Source of the DNA: Kosakonia quasisacchari
Lineage (GTDB): Bacteria > Pseudomonadota > Gammaproteobacteria > Enterobacterales > Enterobacteriaceae
Assembly: GCF_004331415.1 (NCBI RefSeq)
Contig: NZ_SJOP01000011.1
Location: forward strand, 124,001 to 188,000
Direction: 5' to 3'
Length of the DNA: 64,000 nucleotides
This document shows, in pieces, positions 43,516-53,663 of this stretch. The position numbers and the translations under genes were made by a program. A model generated the notes under the pieces. The model did no database searches. It was given only the letters and a program-made list of their open reading frames with translations, and was not told the origin of the DNA. The first letter of the stretch is position 1. Each line of letters begins with the position of its first letter.

Positions 43516-45168
43516 ATGCGTTTGCCGAAAAGCGATCCGTACACGCCACGCGAATGGCAGCCGCATGAAAAACCGTTGCTGCTGGGTTCGCCTTCCACCC
43601 CCTATCACAGTACCCCGCGCCGCATCGCCTATGGTGTCGTTGGCTTGCTGGTGTGCATGACCGGTGCGCTCGGCAATGCAATGGTGACGGCCAACCTGCA
43701 AAACCTGCAAGGCACGTTTGCTGCCTGGTCAACAGAAATCGCCTGGCTGCCCGCCGTGTACGTGATGACCAACATGTCGATTAACCTGCTGCTGGTAAAG
43801 TTTCGCCAGCAATACGGTCTGCGCGCGTTTACTGAAGGGTTTCTGGTGCTGTATGTGCTGGTGACGTTCTTCCATTTATTTATTAATGATCTCAGCTCAG
43901 CCCTGTTTGTCCGCGCCGCGCACGGCATGGTGGCGGCAGCGCTCAGTTCGCTCGGTATTTATTATCAAATCCAGGCCTGGCCGGCGAAGCATCGCTTAAA
44001 AGCGCTAACCATTGGTATTACCGGCTCAACGTTGGCCATTCCGATTGCTCGCCTCTTCTCCACCGAACTGCTACAACTGGACGAGTGGCGCGGCCTGTAT
44101 CTGTTTGAGCTTGGGCTGGCGCTGCTCTCTCTCGGTTGCGTGATCGCCTTAAAATTGCCGCCGGGCGATCGCAAAAAAGTGTTTGAAAAGAAAGATTTCA
44201 TTACCTTCTTCCTGCTCGCGCCAGGCATGGCCCTGCTGTGTGCTGTTCTGTCACTGGGTCGGCTCGACTGGTGGTTTGAAGCGCCCTGGATTGGCTGGTC
44301 GCTGGCAGGCGCAGTGGTGCTGATCGTCTCGGCAATTGCCTTTGAGCACAACCGCGCTAACCCGCTGCTCAATACGCGCTGGCTCTCCAGCGGCAGCATT
44401 GTGCGCCTTGGGCTGATTATGCTGCTGATCCGCATTGTGCTCGCCGAACAGAACACCGGCGTGTTTGGCTGGCTGCAATATGTCGGCCTGCAAAACGAGC
44501 AAATGACCAGCCTCGCGTGGTCGATCCTGGTGGGCATTATCTGCGGTATTACTGCCAGTTGCCTGACAATTAAACCCCAGCGGCTGGCATGGCCAATTGT
44601 TACCTCGCTGGTGCTGATGATTATTGCCTCGCTGCTGGATAGCCAGTCCACCAGTTTGACGCGGCCCAACCAGTTGATGCTAAGCCAGTTTTTGCTCGGT
44701 TTTGCCAGTGCATTTTTTATCGCGCCAGCGATGCTGGCGGGGATTGGTGGCGTGGTGGCAGAGCCGCGCAACCTGGTCAGTTTCTCGGTGTTGTTTGGCA
44801 TGAGCCAGAATCTCGGCGGGTTGCTGGGTTCTGCTATTCTCGGCACTTTTCAGACCTGGCGGGAAAAGTACCACTCCAGCTTGTTAGCGGATCAGCTCAC
44901 CACCTTAAACCCGCTGGTCAATGAGCGATTGCAGTATTACAGCCAGATGTTTCAAAGCCAGCTAGGCGACAGTTCATTGCTGAGTACGCAAGCAGTGACG
45001 CAACTGCAAACGTTGTCGACGCTGGAAGCGAATATTCTGGCTTACAACGATACTTATCTGCTGACGGCCAGTATTGCCGCCGCCACGCTGATTTGGATTT
45101 TATGGCGCTTGTTGCGCCTGCGCATTACTGCCCGCCTTGTGTTGAAGCGGGCCACTGGGAGCAAATAA
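43516..45168 (+). CDS. MFS drug/metabolite exporter, DHA2 (EmrB-like) subunit
   Basis: This 550-residue protein has a cytoplasmic N-terminus of about 45 residues and then about 14 hydrophobic helices, as in DHA2 transporters working with a periplasmic adaptor and an outer-membrane channel. Visible motifs include the helix-1 GALGNAMVTANLQNLQGTF and WLPAVYVMTNM. It differs from classical EmrB in that the usual motif C is poorly kept, resembling AaeB-independent aromatic/lipid exporters instead. Adaptor and channel genes follow at once (19-base gap, then a 4-base overlap). The ATG at 43516 has a weak ribosome site; the upstream frame to 43438 was judged leader. Substrate unknown. Confidence 0.84.
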   Translation: MRLPKSDPYTPREWQPHEKPLLLGSPSTPYHSTPRRIAYGVVGLLVCMTGALGNAMVTANLQNLQGTFAAWSTEIAWLPAVYVMTNMSINLLLVKFRQQYGLRAFTEGFLVLYVLVTFFHLFINDLSSALFVRAAHGMVAAALSSLGIYYQIQAWPAKHRLKALTIGITGSTLAIPIARLFSTELLQLDEWRGLYLFELGLALLSLGCVIALKLPPGDRKKVFEKKDFITFFLLAPGMALLCAVLSLGRLDWWFEAPWIGWSLAGAVVLIVSAIAFEHNRANPLLNTRWLSSGSIVRLGLIMLLIRIVLAEQNTGVFGWLQYVGLQNEQMTSLAWSILVGIICGITASCLTIKPQRLAWPIVTSLVLMIIASLLDSQSTSLTRPNQLMLSQFLLGFASAFFIAPAMLAGIGGVVAEPRNLVSFSVLFGMSQNLGGLLGSAILGTFQTWREKYHSSLLADQLTTLNPLVNERLQYYSQMFQSQLGDSSLLSTQAVTQLQTLSTLEANILAYNDTYLLTASIAAATLIWILWRLLRLRITARLVLKRATGSK

Positions 45169-45187
45169 TAATGTTACTGGAGTGTCT

Positions 45188-46270
45188 ATGAGCCAGCAGG
45201 ATGCCGCCAAAGAGCGGGCCAATACCCGCAGCAATTTACGTGTGGTTTCTCTTTTCTCCGCCGCCGCGATTGGCCTGGTCGGCGTACTGGTGATCCTTTA
45301 CGCCTGGCAGTTACCGCCGTTTACGCGCCATACACAATTTACCGATAACGCCTATGTGCGCGGCCAGACGACCTTTATCAGCCCACAGGTGAACGGTTAT
45401 ATCACTGAAGTGCCGGTGCAGGATTTCACGGTGGTGAAAAAAGGCGATCTGATTATGCAGATCGATGACCGAATTTACCGCCAGCGAGTCGACCAGGCGA
45501 AAGCCACACTGTCGATGAAGCTGGCCGCGTTGGATAACAACCTCCAGCAGCGTAAAAGCGCACAGGCAGTGATTGCCCGTAATGAAGCGGCGCTCGCCAG
45601 CGCGAAAGCGCAGGATCTGAAATCTCAAGCGGATTTAAAACGCGTTAAAGCGCTGACGGCAGACGGTTCGCTCTCCATCCGTGAACGCGACGCCGCACTC
45701 GCCACTGCCGCGCAGAACACCGCCAATATTGCTCAGGCACAAGCGACGCTTGAGATGTCGCGTCAGGATCTGCAAACCACCGTGGTGAACCGGGGTTCAT
45801 TGCAGGCGGATGTGGAAAATGCCAAAGCCGCGCTTGAACTGGCGCAAATTGATCTGCAAAACACCCGCATCGTCGCGCCTCGCGATGGGCAACTGGGGCA
45901 AATCAGCGTGCGCCTTGGCGCGTATGTCACCGCCGGAACACACCTGACCTCGCTGGTGCCATCGCAGCGCTGGGTAATTGCCAACCTGAAAGAGACGCAA
46001 CTGGCGGATGTGGTAGTCGGACAAGCGGTGCGTTTTACCGTTGATGCGCTTAACGGGCGCAGCTACCACGGGCGCGTAGAGAGTATCTCGCCGGCCACCG
46101 GCGTGGAGTTCAGCGCCATCAGCCCGGATAACGCCACCGGTAACTTTGTCAAAATCGCCCAACGTATTCCGGTGCGCATCCAGGTGGAGGCAAAACCCGA
46201 CGAGCTGGCAAGATTGCGCCCTGGGATGTCGGTGCAGGTGCATATTGATACGCGGGAGGCAGAGCAATGA
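45188..46270 (+). CDS. HlyD/EmrA-type periplasmic adaptor (membrane fusion protein)
   Basis: This 360-residue protein has a short cytoplasmic start, one membrane helix (about residues 18-38), a lipoyl half-motif (VNGYITEVPVQDFTVVKKGDLIMQID), a long coiled-coil (about 95-210, rich in Ala/Gln/Asp), the second lipoyl half (TRIVAPRDGQLGQISVRLGAYV) and a beta-barrel domain (VVGQAVRFTVDALNGRSYHGRVESISPATG). It would bridge the MFS pump and the outer-membrane channel. ATG at 45188 follows GGAG at 5 bases. The stop overlaps the next ATG by 4 bases. Confidence 0.92.
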   Translation: MSQQDAAKERANTRSNLRVVSLFSAAAIGLVGVLVILYAWQLPPFTRHTQFTDNAYVRGQTTFISPQVNGYITEVPVQDFTVVKKGDLIMQIDDRIYRQRVDQAKATLSMKLAALDNNLQQRKSAQAVIARNEAALASAKAQDLKSQADLKRVKALTADGSLSIRERDAALATAAQNTANIAQAQATLEMSRQDLQTTVVNRGSLQADVENAKAALELAQIDLQNTRIVAPRDGQLGQISVRLGAYVTAGTHLTSLVPSQRWVIANLKETQLADVVVGQAVRFTVDALNGRSYHGRVESISPATGVEFSAISPDNATGNFVKIAQRIPVRIQVEAKPDELARLRPGMSVQVHIDTREAEQ

Positions 46271-47643
46271 AGCGGCATCTCTGCGTTACCGCGTTAAGTC
46301 TTACCCTTGCGGGTTGCCAGTCCGCCGATGTCCAGCAAGCTCAACCGTCGCTGCAAATCCCGGCAGCCTGGCGCAGTGAGGCGGGCCCGGTCAGCAAAAC
46401 GGATAGCGTCTGGTGGCGCAACTTTCACGACAGCCAGTTGAACCGTTATGTCGATCAGGCGCTGCGCCACAACAGCGACGTGCTGATTGCCCGCGAACGG
46501 GTCAATGAATATCAGGCGCGGGTTTATGCCGCCGACAGTGCTCTGTTCCCCGAGCTGGACGCGGGCATTTCCGGCACCCGCGCACGTTCTCAGTCAGCCG
46601 CAACGGGTTTGCCCATTCACAGCACCTTATACAAAGGTAATCTGACAGCCAGTTACAACGTGGATATCTGGGGGGCCAGCCGCAGCGCGTCTCGCGCGGC
46701 AGACGCCTCGCTTGAGGCACAGAAAGCGGCGGCTGTAGCGGCCGATCTGACGGTGGCGACCAACGTCGCTTCCGGCTACCTCACGTTACTGTCGCTGGAT
46801 GCGCAGTTACAGGTCACGCAATCCACGCTGAAAGCGCGGGAAGATGCGCTCAAACTTGCCCGCAGCCAGTTTGAGACGGGCTATACTTCCCGACTGGAGT
46901 TGATGCAATCGGATTCAGAGTTGCGCAGCACGCGCGCGCAGATCCCGGTACTGCAACATCAGATAAGCCAGCAGGAAAATGCGTTGAGTGTGCTGCTGGG
47001 TAATAATCCGGGCGCGGTTAATCGTGGCGAATTTGCGGCGTTAACCCCGCTGAAATTACCCTCTCAGTTACCGTCGAGTTTGCTCAACCGTCGGCCGGAC
47101 ATTGTGCAGGCGCAGCGCCAGTTGGTTGCCGCCGATGAAACGCTGGCCGCGTCGCAGGCGAAATTACTGCCGTCGATTAACCTGACGGCAACCGGCAGCA
47201 TGCAGGACGATACGCTGCCCGGTCTGCTCGATAACCCGCTGCGGTTGTGGAGTGTTGGCGGCAGTATTCTTGCACCGTTGCTCAACCGCCAGGCGCTCAA
47301 TGCGCAGGTTGATGTCTCCACGTCGCAGCGCAATCAGGCGCTCTACACCTATGAAAAAACCGTGCGCAACGCTTTCAAAGAGGTGAACGATAGCCTCGAT
47401 GCCATCACACGCCTGGGCGAGCAACTCGCCGAACTTGCCGGGCAAGTCGATGTGGCGCAAGAGACGTTACGCATTGCGCAAAACCGTTATCACAACGGTT
47501 ATTCCTCTTATCTGGACGTGCTGGACGCCCAGCGCACGCTGTTTTCCGCTCAACTGAGCGCGGTACAGGTAAAAAACAATCTGTTACTGGCGCAGGTGGA
47601 TCTCTATCGCGCGCTGGGAGGCGGCTGGTCCGGGCTAAATTAA
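46267..47643 (+). CDS. Outer-membrane efflux lipoprotein (OMF/NodT family)
   Basis: This 458-residue protein starts with a lipoprotein signal peptide ending LTLAGC (Cys17), followed by the efflux-channel signature (VWWRNFHDSQLNRYVDQALRHNSDVLIARERV) and two TolC-like helical repeats (VATNVASGYLTLLSLDAQLQ, RRPDIVQAQRQLVAADETLAASQAKLLPSI). It would form the trimeric outer-membrane duct of the pump, independent of TolC. A translational 4-base overlap couples it to the adaptor gene. The protein is complete, ending GGGWSGLN. Confidence 0.92.
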   Translation: MKRHLCVTALSLTLAGCQSADVQQAQPSLQIPAAWRSEAGPVSKTDSVWWRNFHDSQLNRYVDQALRHNSDVLIARERVNEYQARVYAADSALFPELDAGISGTRARSQSAATGLPIHSTLYKGNLTASYNVDIWGASRSASRAADASLEAQKAAAVAADLTVATNVASGYLTLLSLDAQLQVTQSTLKAREDALKLARSQFETGYTSRLELMQSDSELRSTRAQIPVLQHQISQQENALSVLLGNNPGAVNRGEFAALTPLKLPSQLPSSLLNRRPDIVQAQRQLVAADETLAASQAKLLPSINLTATGSMQDDTLPGLLDNPLRLWSVGGSILAPLLNRQALNAQVDVSTSQRNQALYTYEKTVRNAFKEVNDSLDAITRLGEQLAELAGQVDVAQETLRIAQNRYHNGYSSYLDVLDAQRTLFSAQLSAVQVKNNLLLAQVDLYRALGGGWSGLN

Positions 47644-47669
47644 GTTTCTGATAAACCAGGAGTGATGCT

Positions 47670-48329
47670 ATGCAGCAGAAGTGGTCCGCGGTTGATGAAT
47701 ACTTAGAAAAACAGTTGATTCCGGAAGATGAGATCCTGACGCAAGTGCTGGCAAATAACCAGCGCGCTGGGCTTCCGGCCATTGATGTTTCACCTACGCA
47801 GGGGCAATTACTGGCCTTGTTTGTGCGCATGACACGGGCGAAGCGCATTCTTGAAATCGGCACGCTGGGTGGTTACAGCACGCTTTGGATGGCGCGCGAG
47901 CTGCCAACCGGCGGCGAGTTGCTAACGCTGGAAGCCGATCCGCTACACGCAGCGATAGCGCGCGAAAACCTGCACGTTGCCGGCGTGGCGCATCTGGTCA
48001 CCGTCGCCGAAGGCCCGGCGCTCCAGACGCTGGAAAACCTTGGCGAACGCCCGCCGTTCGATCTGATTTTTATTGACGCCGACAAACCCAATAACCCGAA
48101 CTACCTGAAATGGGCGATGCACTATGCTCACCCTGGCACACTGATTATTGGCGATAATGTGGTGCGCGACGGTGAAGTGACTAACCCGACGACTACCGAT
48201 GCCAGCGTACAGGGTGTGCGGAAATTCATTGAGATGATAGGTGCCGATCCGCGCCTGACGGCCACCGCGATGCAAACGGTGGGCGTCAAAGGCTGGGATG
48301 GCTTTACGCTTGCCTGGGTGAATGCGTAG
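47670..48329 (+). CDS. Class I SAM-dependent O-methyltransferase
   Basis: This 219-residue enzyme belongs to the catechol/caffeoyl-CoA-type O-methyltransferase family (Methyltransf_3): RILEIGTLGGYSTLWMAREL (SAM motif I), LTLEADPLHAAIARENL, FDLIFIDADKPNNPNYLKWAM and IIGDNVVRDG, with metal-binding acids expected at FIDAD and DN. It starts 26 bases after the efflux lipoprotein with AGGAG before the ATG, so it is very likely the fourth gene of the efflux operon. Methylation of a phenolic or catecholic compound that is then exported is a reasonable inference; the substrate is unknown. Confidence 0.88.
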   Translation: MQQKWSAVDEYLEKQLIPEDEILTQVLANNQRAGLPAIDVSPTQGQLLALFVRMTRAKRILEIGTLGGYSTLWMARELPTGGELLTLEADPLHAAIARENLHVAGVAHLVTVAEGPALQTLENLGERPPFDLIFIDADKPNNPNYLKWAMHYAHPGTLIIGDNVVRDGEVTNPTTTDASVQGVRKFIEMIGADPRLTATAMQTVGVKGWDGFTLAWVNA

Positions 48330-48398
48330 GAGTTGTCGCGGCGAGCATGAGCAGATGGCGAAATTCGATTAACCGACAGAGGGTTAAGTGAGGGTTTT

Positions 48399-48424
48399 GC
48401 CCGGCAAGCGTCGCGCCACCGGGC
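48399..48424. repeat. REP-like palindromic element between methyltransferase and hrpA
   Basis: The inverted repeat GCCCGG ... CCGGGC with the inner AAGCG/TCGCGCC and the flanking GCCTACGAT matches the enterobacterial REP (repetitive extragenic palindrome) pattern. It lies between two convergent genes, the usual place for a REP, and may protect or terminate both mRNAs. Confidence 0.7.
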
Positions 48425-48436
48425 AGCCTACGATCA

Positions 48437-51400
48437 TCAGGCGCTAATCTGCTCCATCGCCTGCAGGATACGCTTATCGGAGATCGGGTACGGCGTACCC
48501 AACTGCTGCGCAAAGTAGCTCACGCGTAGTTCTTCAATCATCCAGCGGATCGCTTTTACATCCTCATCTTCCCGGCGCGCCGGCGGCAGTTTATTGAGCC
48601 ACTGCTGCCACGCCTGTTGCGTCTGATCCACTTTCAGCATCTGTGCGCGATCGCGATGCGGATCGACAGCCAGCTTCTCCAGCCGCTTCTCTATCGCTTG
48701 CAGATAACGCAACGTGTCGCCGAGACGGCGGAAACCATTGCCGGTAACAAACCCGCGATACACCAGCCCGCTCATCTGCGTTTTGATGTCCGACAGCCCG
48801 AGCGCCATGGTCATATCAACGCGCCCTTTCAGCCGCTTGTTGATATTGAACACCGCCGTCAGGATCTGTTCGACCTGTTTGGCGATCTCTACCACCGTTT
48901 CGTTCAGCTCGGCGCGCACTTTTTCATGCAACGCGGCGAAATTCTCTTCCGTCCACACCGGACCGCCCGCTTCATCAATCAGTTTGTCTACGCCGCAGGA
49001 AATGCAGTCATCAATCAGATCCAGCACCTTGCCGTACGGGTTGAAATAGAGCCCAAGCTTGGCTTTGTTCGGCAATTTTTCGTGCAGATATTTAATTGGC
49101 GACGGAATGTTTAGCAACAGCAGACGGCGAATACCGCGCCACATTGCCTGTTGCTGCTCCAGCGGGTTATCAAACAGTTTGATCGCGACGCTGTCACGTT
49201 CATCGACCAACGCAGGCCAGGCTTTCACTTTGTAATTACCGCGTTTTTGCTCGTAACTTTCCGGAAGTTGGCCAAAACTCCAGATATGCAACCCGCTCTG
49301 TTCGATGCCGTCATCAGCCACCGCGGAGAGCGTTTCCTGCACTTTGCCCTTCAGGCGCTCTTTCAGTTCGCTCAGCGAACGTCCTTCGAGCAGCTTCTTG
49401 TTCTTGTCATCAACCACACGGAAGCTGATTTTCAGGTGATCGGGCACCTGATCCCAGTGCCAGTCGTCACGGTCGACGGTGACACCGGTCATTCGGCGCA
49501 GCTCGCGCTCCAGCGCGTCCAGCAACGGCAGCTCCAGCGGCGTGACGCGGCCCAGAAACGCTTCGGCGTAGTTCGGCGCGGGTACAAAGTTGCGCCGCGT
49601 CGGTTTCGGCAACGATTTGATCAGCGCGATCACCAGCTCGCGGCGCAGGCCGGGAATTTGCCACTCAAATCCGCTCTCTTCGACTTGGTTTAATAACGGC
49701 AGTGGAATATGCACCGTTACGCCATCGGCATCCGCGCCCGGTTCAAACTGGTAACTCAGGCGTAGCTTCAGGTTGCCCTGATGCCAGAAGTTGGGGTAAT
49801 CAAGCTTACTGACCCCTTCTGCGCCCTCTTTGATCAACATGCTCTTTTCGAAATTGAGCAGATCGGGGGTTTCGTGGCTGGCCTTTTTCCACCAGCTGTC
49901 GAAATGGCGAGCAGAAATCACCTCGTGGCTGATGCGCTGGTCATAAAACTCAAACAGCGTTTCGTCGTCCACCAAAATGTCGCGGCGACGGGATTTGTGC
50001 TCCAGTTCCTCCACTTCCGCGCGCAGTTTCAGGTTGTCGCGAAAGAAAACATGGCGAGTTTGCCAGTCACCTTCGACCAGCGCGTGGCGGATAAAGAGCT
50101 CACGACACAGCGCCGGGTCGATCTGGCTGTAGTTCACCTTACGCGCCGCAACGATCGGCAGACCGTAGACGGTCACTTTTTCCGTTGCCATCACCGCGCC
50201 CTGCGCACGCTCCCAGTGCGGTTCACTGTACGAACGTTTAATCAGGTGCTGCGCTACCGGTTCAACCCACTCCGGATCAATGCGTGCGGCGATGCGCCCC
50301 CACAAGCGGCTGGTTTCCACCAGTTCTGCAACCATTGTCCATTTCGGCGGTTTTTTGAATAAACCCGAGCCAGGAAAGATGGAAAAACGGGCATTACGCG
50401 CGCCGGTAAATTCCTGTTTGTCGGCGTCTTTCATACCTATGTGCGACAGCAAACCGGTTAACAGCGCAATATGAATTTCGCGATATTCCGCAGGCTCGCT
50501 ATTGACCGGGATCCCCAACTCTTTCACCACCTGGCGCAGTTGGGTGTAGATATCCTGCCATTCACGCACGCGCAAATAGTTCAGGTAATCCACCCGACAC
50601 TGACGGCGGAACTGGTTAGACGAGAGCGCTTTTTGCTGCTCGCCCAGGTAATTCCATAGATTCACAAACGCGAGGAAGTCCGACTCTTTATCATGGAAGC
50701 GTTGATGCTTCTCGTCCGAGGCCTGCTTTTTATCTAGCGGTCGTTCGCGCGGATCCTGAATCGATAGCGCCGACGTAATGATCATCGCTTCGCGCACACA
50801 ACCATGTTTTTGCGCTTCCAGCACCATACGCGCCAGGCGCGGATCGACCGGCAGTTGCGATAGCTGGCGACCCAGCGGCGTCAGTTTATACGCCGTCTGT
50901 TGCTCGTCGGTGGTGATCGCGCCCAACTCTTCCAGCAGGCGCACACCGTCCTGAATATTGCGTTTATCCGGCGCTTCAACAAACGGGAAGGCAGCGATAT
51001 CGCCGAGCCCTAACGCCGTCATTTGCAGAATGACTGACGCCAGGTTGGTACGCAGAATTTCCGGATCGGTAAATTCCGGGCGTGACAGGAAATCATCTTC
51101 CGAATAGAGGCGAATACAGATCCCTTCCGACACGCGGCCGCAGCGCCCTTTACGCTGGTTGGCGGACGCCTGCGAAACCGGTTCAATCGGCAAACGCTGC
51201 ACTTTGGTGCGATAGCTGTAGCGACTGATGCGCGCCGTGCCGGGATCAATCACATATTTGATGCCCGGTACGGTCAGCGAGGTTTCCGCCACGTTGGTCG
51301 CCAGCACGATGCGCCGCCCGCCGTGCGGCTGGAATACACGGTTCTGTTCACTGTTTGATAAACGCGCATACAGCGGCAGAATTTCCGTGTGGCGCAGATC

Positions 51401-52339
51401 GCGCTTACTCAGTGCATCGGCGGTGTCACGGATTTCCCGCTCGCCGCTCATGAAAATCAGAATATCGCCTGCGCTTTCGCGGCCAAGCTCATCCACCGCA
51501 TCGAAAATCGCCTGTAACTGGTCGCGTTCCGTGTCATCCGCTTCCTCGACAATCGGCCGGTAGCGCACTTCTACCGGGTAGGTGCGCCCGGACACTTCGA
51601 TAATCGGCGCGTTATTGAAATGGCGCGAGAAACGTTGCGGATCGATGGTGGCGGACGTGATGATGATTTTCAGATCCGGGCGACGCGGCAGTAATTCACG
51701 CAGGTAACCCAGCAGAAAATCGATGTTCAGGCTACGTTCGTGCGCCTCATCGATAATGATGGTGTCGTATTGCATCAACAATCGATCCTGCTGGATTTCC
51801 GCCAGCAGAATACCGTCGGTCATCAGCTTGACCATGGTGTTGTCGCTGACATGATCGCTGAAACGCACTTTATAGCCGATGCAGCCGCCAGGCTCAGTTT
51901 TCAGCTCTTCGGCAATACGGTTGGCAACGGTACGCGCCGCCAGGCGACGCGGCTGGGTATGGCCGATCAACCCTTTGATGCCGCGCCCCAGTTCCATGCA
52001 AATTTTCGGTAACTGGGTGGTTTTACCGGAGCCGGTTTCCCCCGCCACAATCACCACCTGGTTATCGCGGATGGCTTCGAGGATCGCCTGTTTTTTCTGA
52101 CTGACCGGCAAGTTGTCCGGGTAATCAATGGTCGGGCGTGCAGCTTCGCGCTGCGCCACTTTTCCGGCGGCTTCGCTTATCTCTTGCGCCAGCTTCTGCA
52201 ACAGCGCTTGCTGAGATTCAGGATTTTTAACTTTCTTGCTGCCATGCAGGCGGCGGGCGAAGCGTTGTTGATCGCGTAGCATCAGGGTATTGAGCTGCGC
52301 ACTAAGATCGGTAATCGTCAATTTCTGTTGTTCTGTCAT
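48437..52339 (-). CDS. hrpA: HrpA, DEAH-box ATP-dependent RNA helicase
   Basis: The protein is 1300 residues from the ATG at 52339, exactly E. coli HrpA. Walker A is GETGSGKT (residues 100-107), followed by the DEAH box (IIIDEAHERSLNIDFLLGYL), SATIDPQRFS, and QRKGRCGRVSEGICIRLYS; the HA2, OB and large C-terminal DUF3418 regions follow. HrpA is a 3'-5' RNA helicase that unwinds and rescues stalled/collided ribosomes in E. coli. The ORF extends to 52441 but those 34 codons lie in the azoR-hrpA divergent promoter region. This is the most conserved long gene in the window. Confidence 0.97.
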   Translation of the reverse strand: MTEQQKLTITDLSAQLNTLMLRDQQRFARRLHGSKKVKNPESQQALLQKLAQEISEAAGKVAQREAARPTIDYPDNLPVSQKKQAILEAIRDNQVVIVAGETGSGKTTQLPKICMELGRGIKGLIGHTQPRRLAARTVANRIAEELKTEPGGCIGYKVRFSDHVSDNTMVKLMTDGILLAEIQQDRLLMQYDTIIIDEAHERSLNIDFLLGYLRELLPRRPDLKIIITSATIDPQRFSRHFNNAPIIEVSGRTYPVEVRYRPIVEEADDTERDQLQAIFDAVDELGRESAGDILIFMSGEREIRDTADALSKRDLRHTEILPLYARLSNSEQNRVFQPHGGRRIVLATNVAETSLTVPGIKYVIDPGTARISRYSYRTKVQRLPIEPVSQASANQRKGRCGRVSEGICIRLYSEDDFLSRPEFTDPEILRTNLASVILQMTALGLGDIAAFPFVEAPDKRNIQDGVRLLEELGAITTDEQQTAYKLTPLGRQLSQLPVDPRLARMVLEAQKHGCVREAMIITSALSIQDPRERPLDKKQASDEKHQRFHDKESDFLAFVNLWNYLGEQQKALSSNQFRRQCRVDYLNYLRVREWQDIYTQLRQVVKELGIPVNSEPAEYREIHIALLTGLLSHIGMKDADKQEFTGARNARFSIFPGSGLFKKPPKWTMVAELVETSRLWGRIAARIDPEWVEPVAQHLIKRSYSEPHWERAQGAVMATEKVTVYGLPIVAARKVNYSQIDPALCRELFIRHALVEGDWQTRHVFFRDNLKLRAEVEELEHKSRRRDILVDDETLFEFYDQRISHEVISARHFDSWWKKASHETPDLLNFEKSMLIKEGAEGVSKLDYPNFWHQGNLKLRLSYQFEPGADADGVTVHIPLPLLNQVEESGFEWQIPGLRRELVIALIKSLPKPTRRNFVPAPNYAEAFLGRVTPLELPLLDALERELRRMTGVTVDRDDWHWDQVPDHLKISFRVVDDKNKKLLEGRSLSELKERLKGKVQETLSAVADDGIEQSGLHIWSFGQLPESYEQKRGNYKVKAWPALVDERDSVAIKLFDNPLEQQQAMWRGIRRLLLLNIPSPIKYLHEKLPNKAKLGLYFNPYGKVLDLIDDCISCGVDKLIDEAGGPVWTEENFAALHEKVRAELNETVVEIAKQVEQILTAVFNINKRLKGRVDMTMALGLSDIKTQMSGLVYRGFVTGNGFRRLGDTLRYLQAIEKRLEKLAVDPHRDRAQMLKVDQTQQAWQQWLNKLPPARREDEDVKAIRWMIEELRVSYFAQQLGTPYPISDKRILQAMEQISA

Positions 52340-52534
52340 AGCGTTATGGGGCAGAGCACTGCCTGGAAACATCTTAAGTTCGCAATCGCAGTAGGATAGC
52401 ACATCGATGTAACCCTTTTCTTGTTCAAGAAATTCGAACATAGGATTCGATATATTGCGCTATTCATGTCGTGAATTTGTGAATAGAGTGTCATAACGTC
52501 ACGGGGCAACCCATTGCAAATACAATATAAATAA

Positions 52535-53152
<618 letters not shown>

Positions 53153-53158
53153 GATCTC

Positions 53159-53190
53159 CCCCTCTCACCGCGTGGTGGGAGGGTTCTTTT
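53159..53190 (+). terminator. Intrinsic terminator of azoR
   Basis: CCCTCTCACC pairs with GGTGGGAGGG (one G-U pair) across a short GCGT loop and is followed by TTCTTTT, just past the azoR stop. Confidence 0.82.
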
Positions 53191-53329
53191 CCCCGCTCCT
53201 CCCGCTATTCGCTTTCCGCAATGTTCTCTTTGGTTGTTGTTCTGTGGTTGAGACCTTTGACCGATCTGCCGGGCTGAAGATACCTGCCGTGGTTGCACCA
53301 GCACATTGGCCATGAAAACAACGCGCCGC

Positions 53330-53656
53330 TTACTGTTTCTTCAGCCATTTACCATTAATGCCCTGCACATAATCGCCAGGCTTCGCGCGTTCCACCAGTT
53401 TCTGCCCGGCCATTTTGGCAACATCATCAACGGCGATGTTATTGCGATCGGCTAACTGTTGGTAGCTCTCGGTCCGCGCTTTATTAATGCGATCAACCAG
53501 CGCCAGCGTCTCTTTATCCTGGCTTATCGGCGCGACATAGCCATTGAGCGTTTCGCCTACGCGCCCCTGACTGCGGGCCTCATCAAGCGTCAGCGCCTGA
53601 GCGGTTGCGCTGAAAAGGCCAACGGCCAGCAGCGCGCTTATGACACGTTTTTTCAT
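53330..53656 (-). CDS. ydbL: YdbL, DUF1318 periplasmic protein
   Basis: This 108-residue protein has a Sec signal peptide (KKRVISALLAVGLFSATAQA) and the DUF1318 domain (LDEARSQGRVGETLNGYVAP, GDYVQGINGKWLKK), matching E. coli YdbL. It is the last gene of the ydbH-ynbE-ydbL operon. YdbL is reported to help the YdbH-YnbE intermembrane bridge, which takes part with TamB and YhdP in phospholipid transport to the outer membrane. A double ATG (53659/53656) follows GAGGCG; the second gives the standard length. Confidence 0.92.
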   Translation of the reverse strand: MKKRVISALLAVGLFSATAQALTLDEARSQGRVGETLNGYVAPISQDKETLALVDRINKARTESYQQLADRNNIAVDDVAKMAGQKLVERAKPGDYVQGINGKWLKKQ

Positions 53657-53663
53657 CATCGCC

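Noticed and set aside
43965..44846. 293-codon minus-strand frame
   Set aside because: Antisense to the MFS exporter; no ribosome site or recognisable domain.
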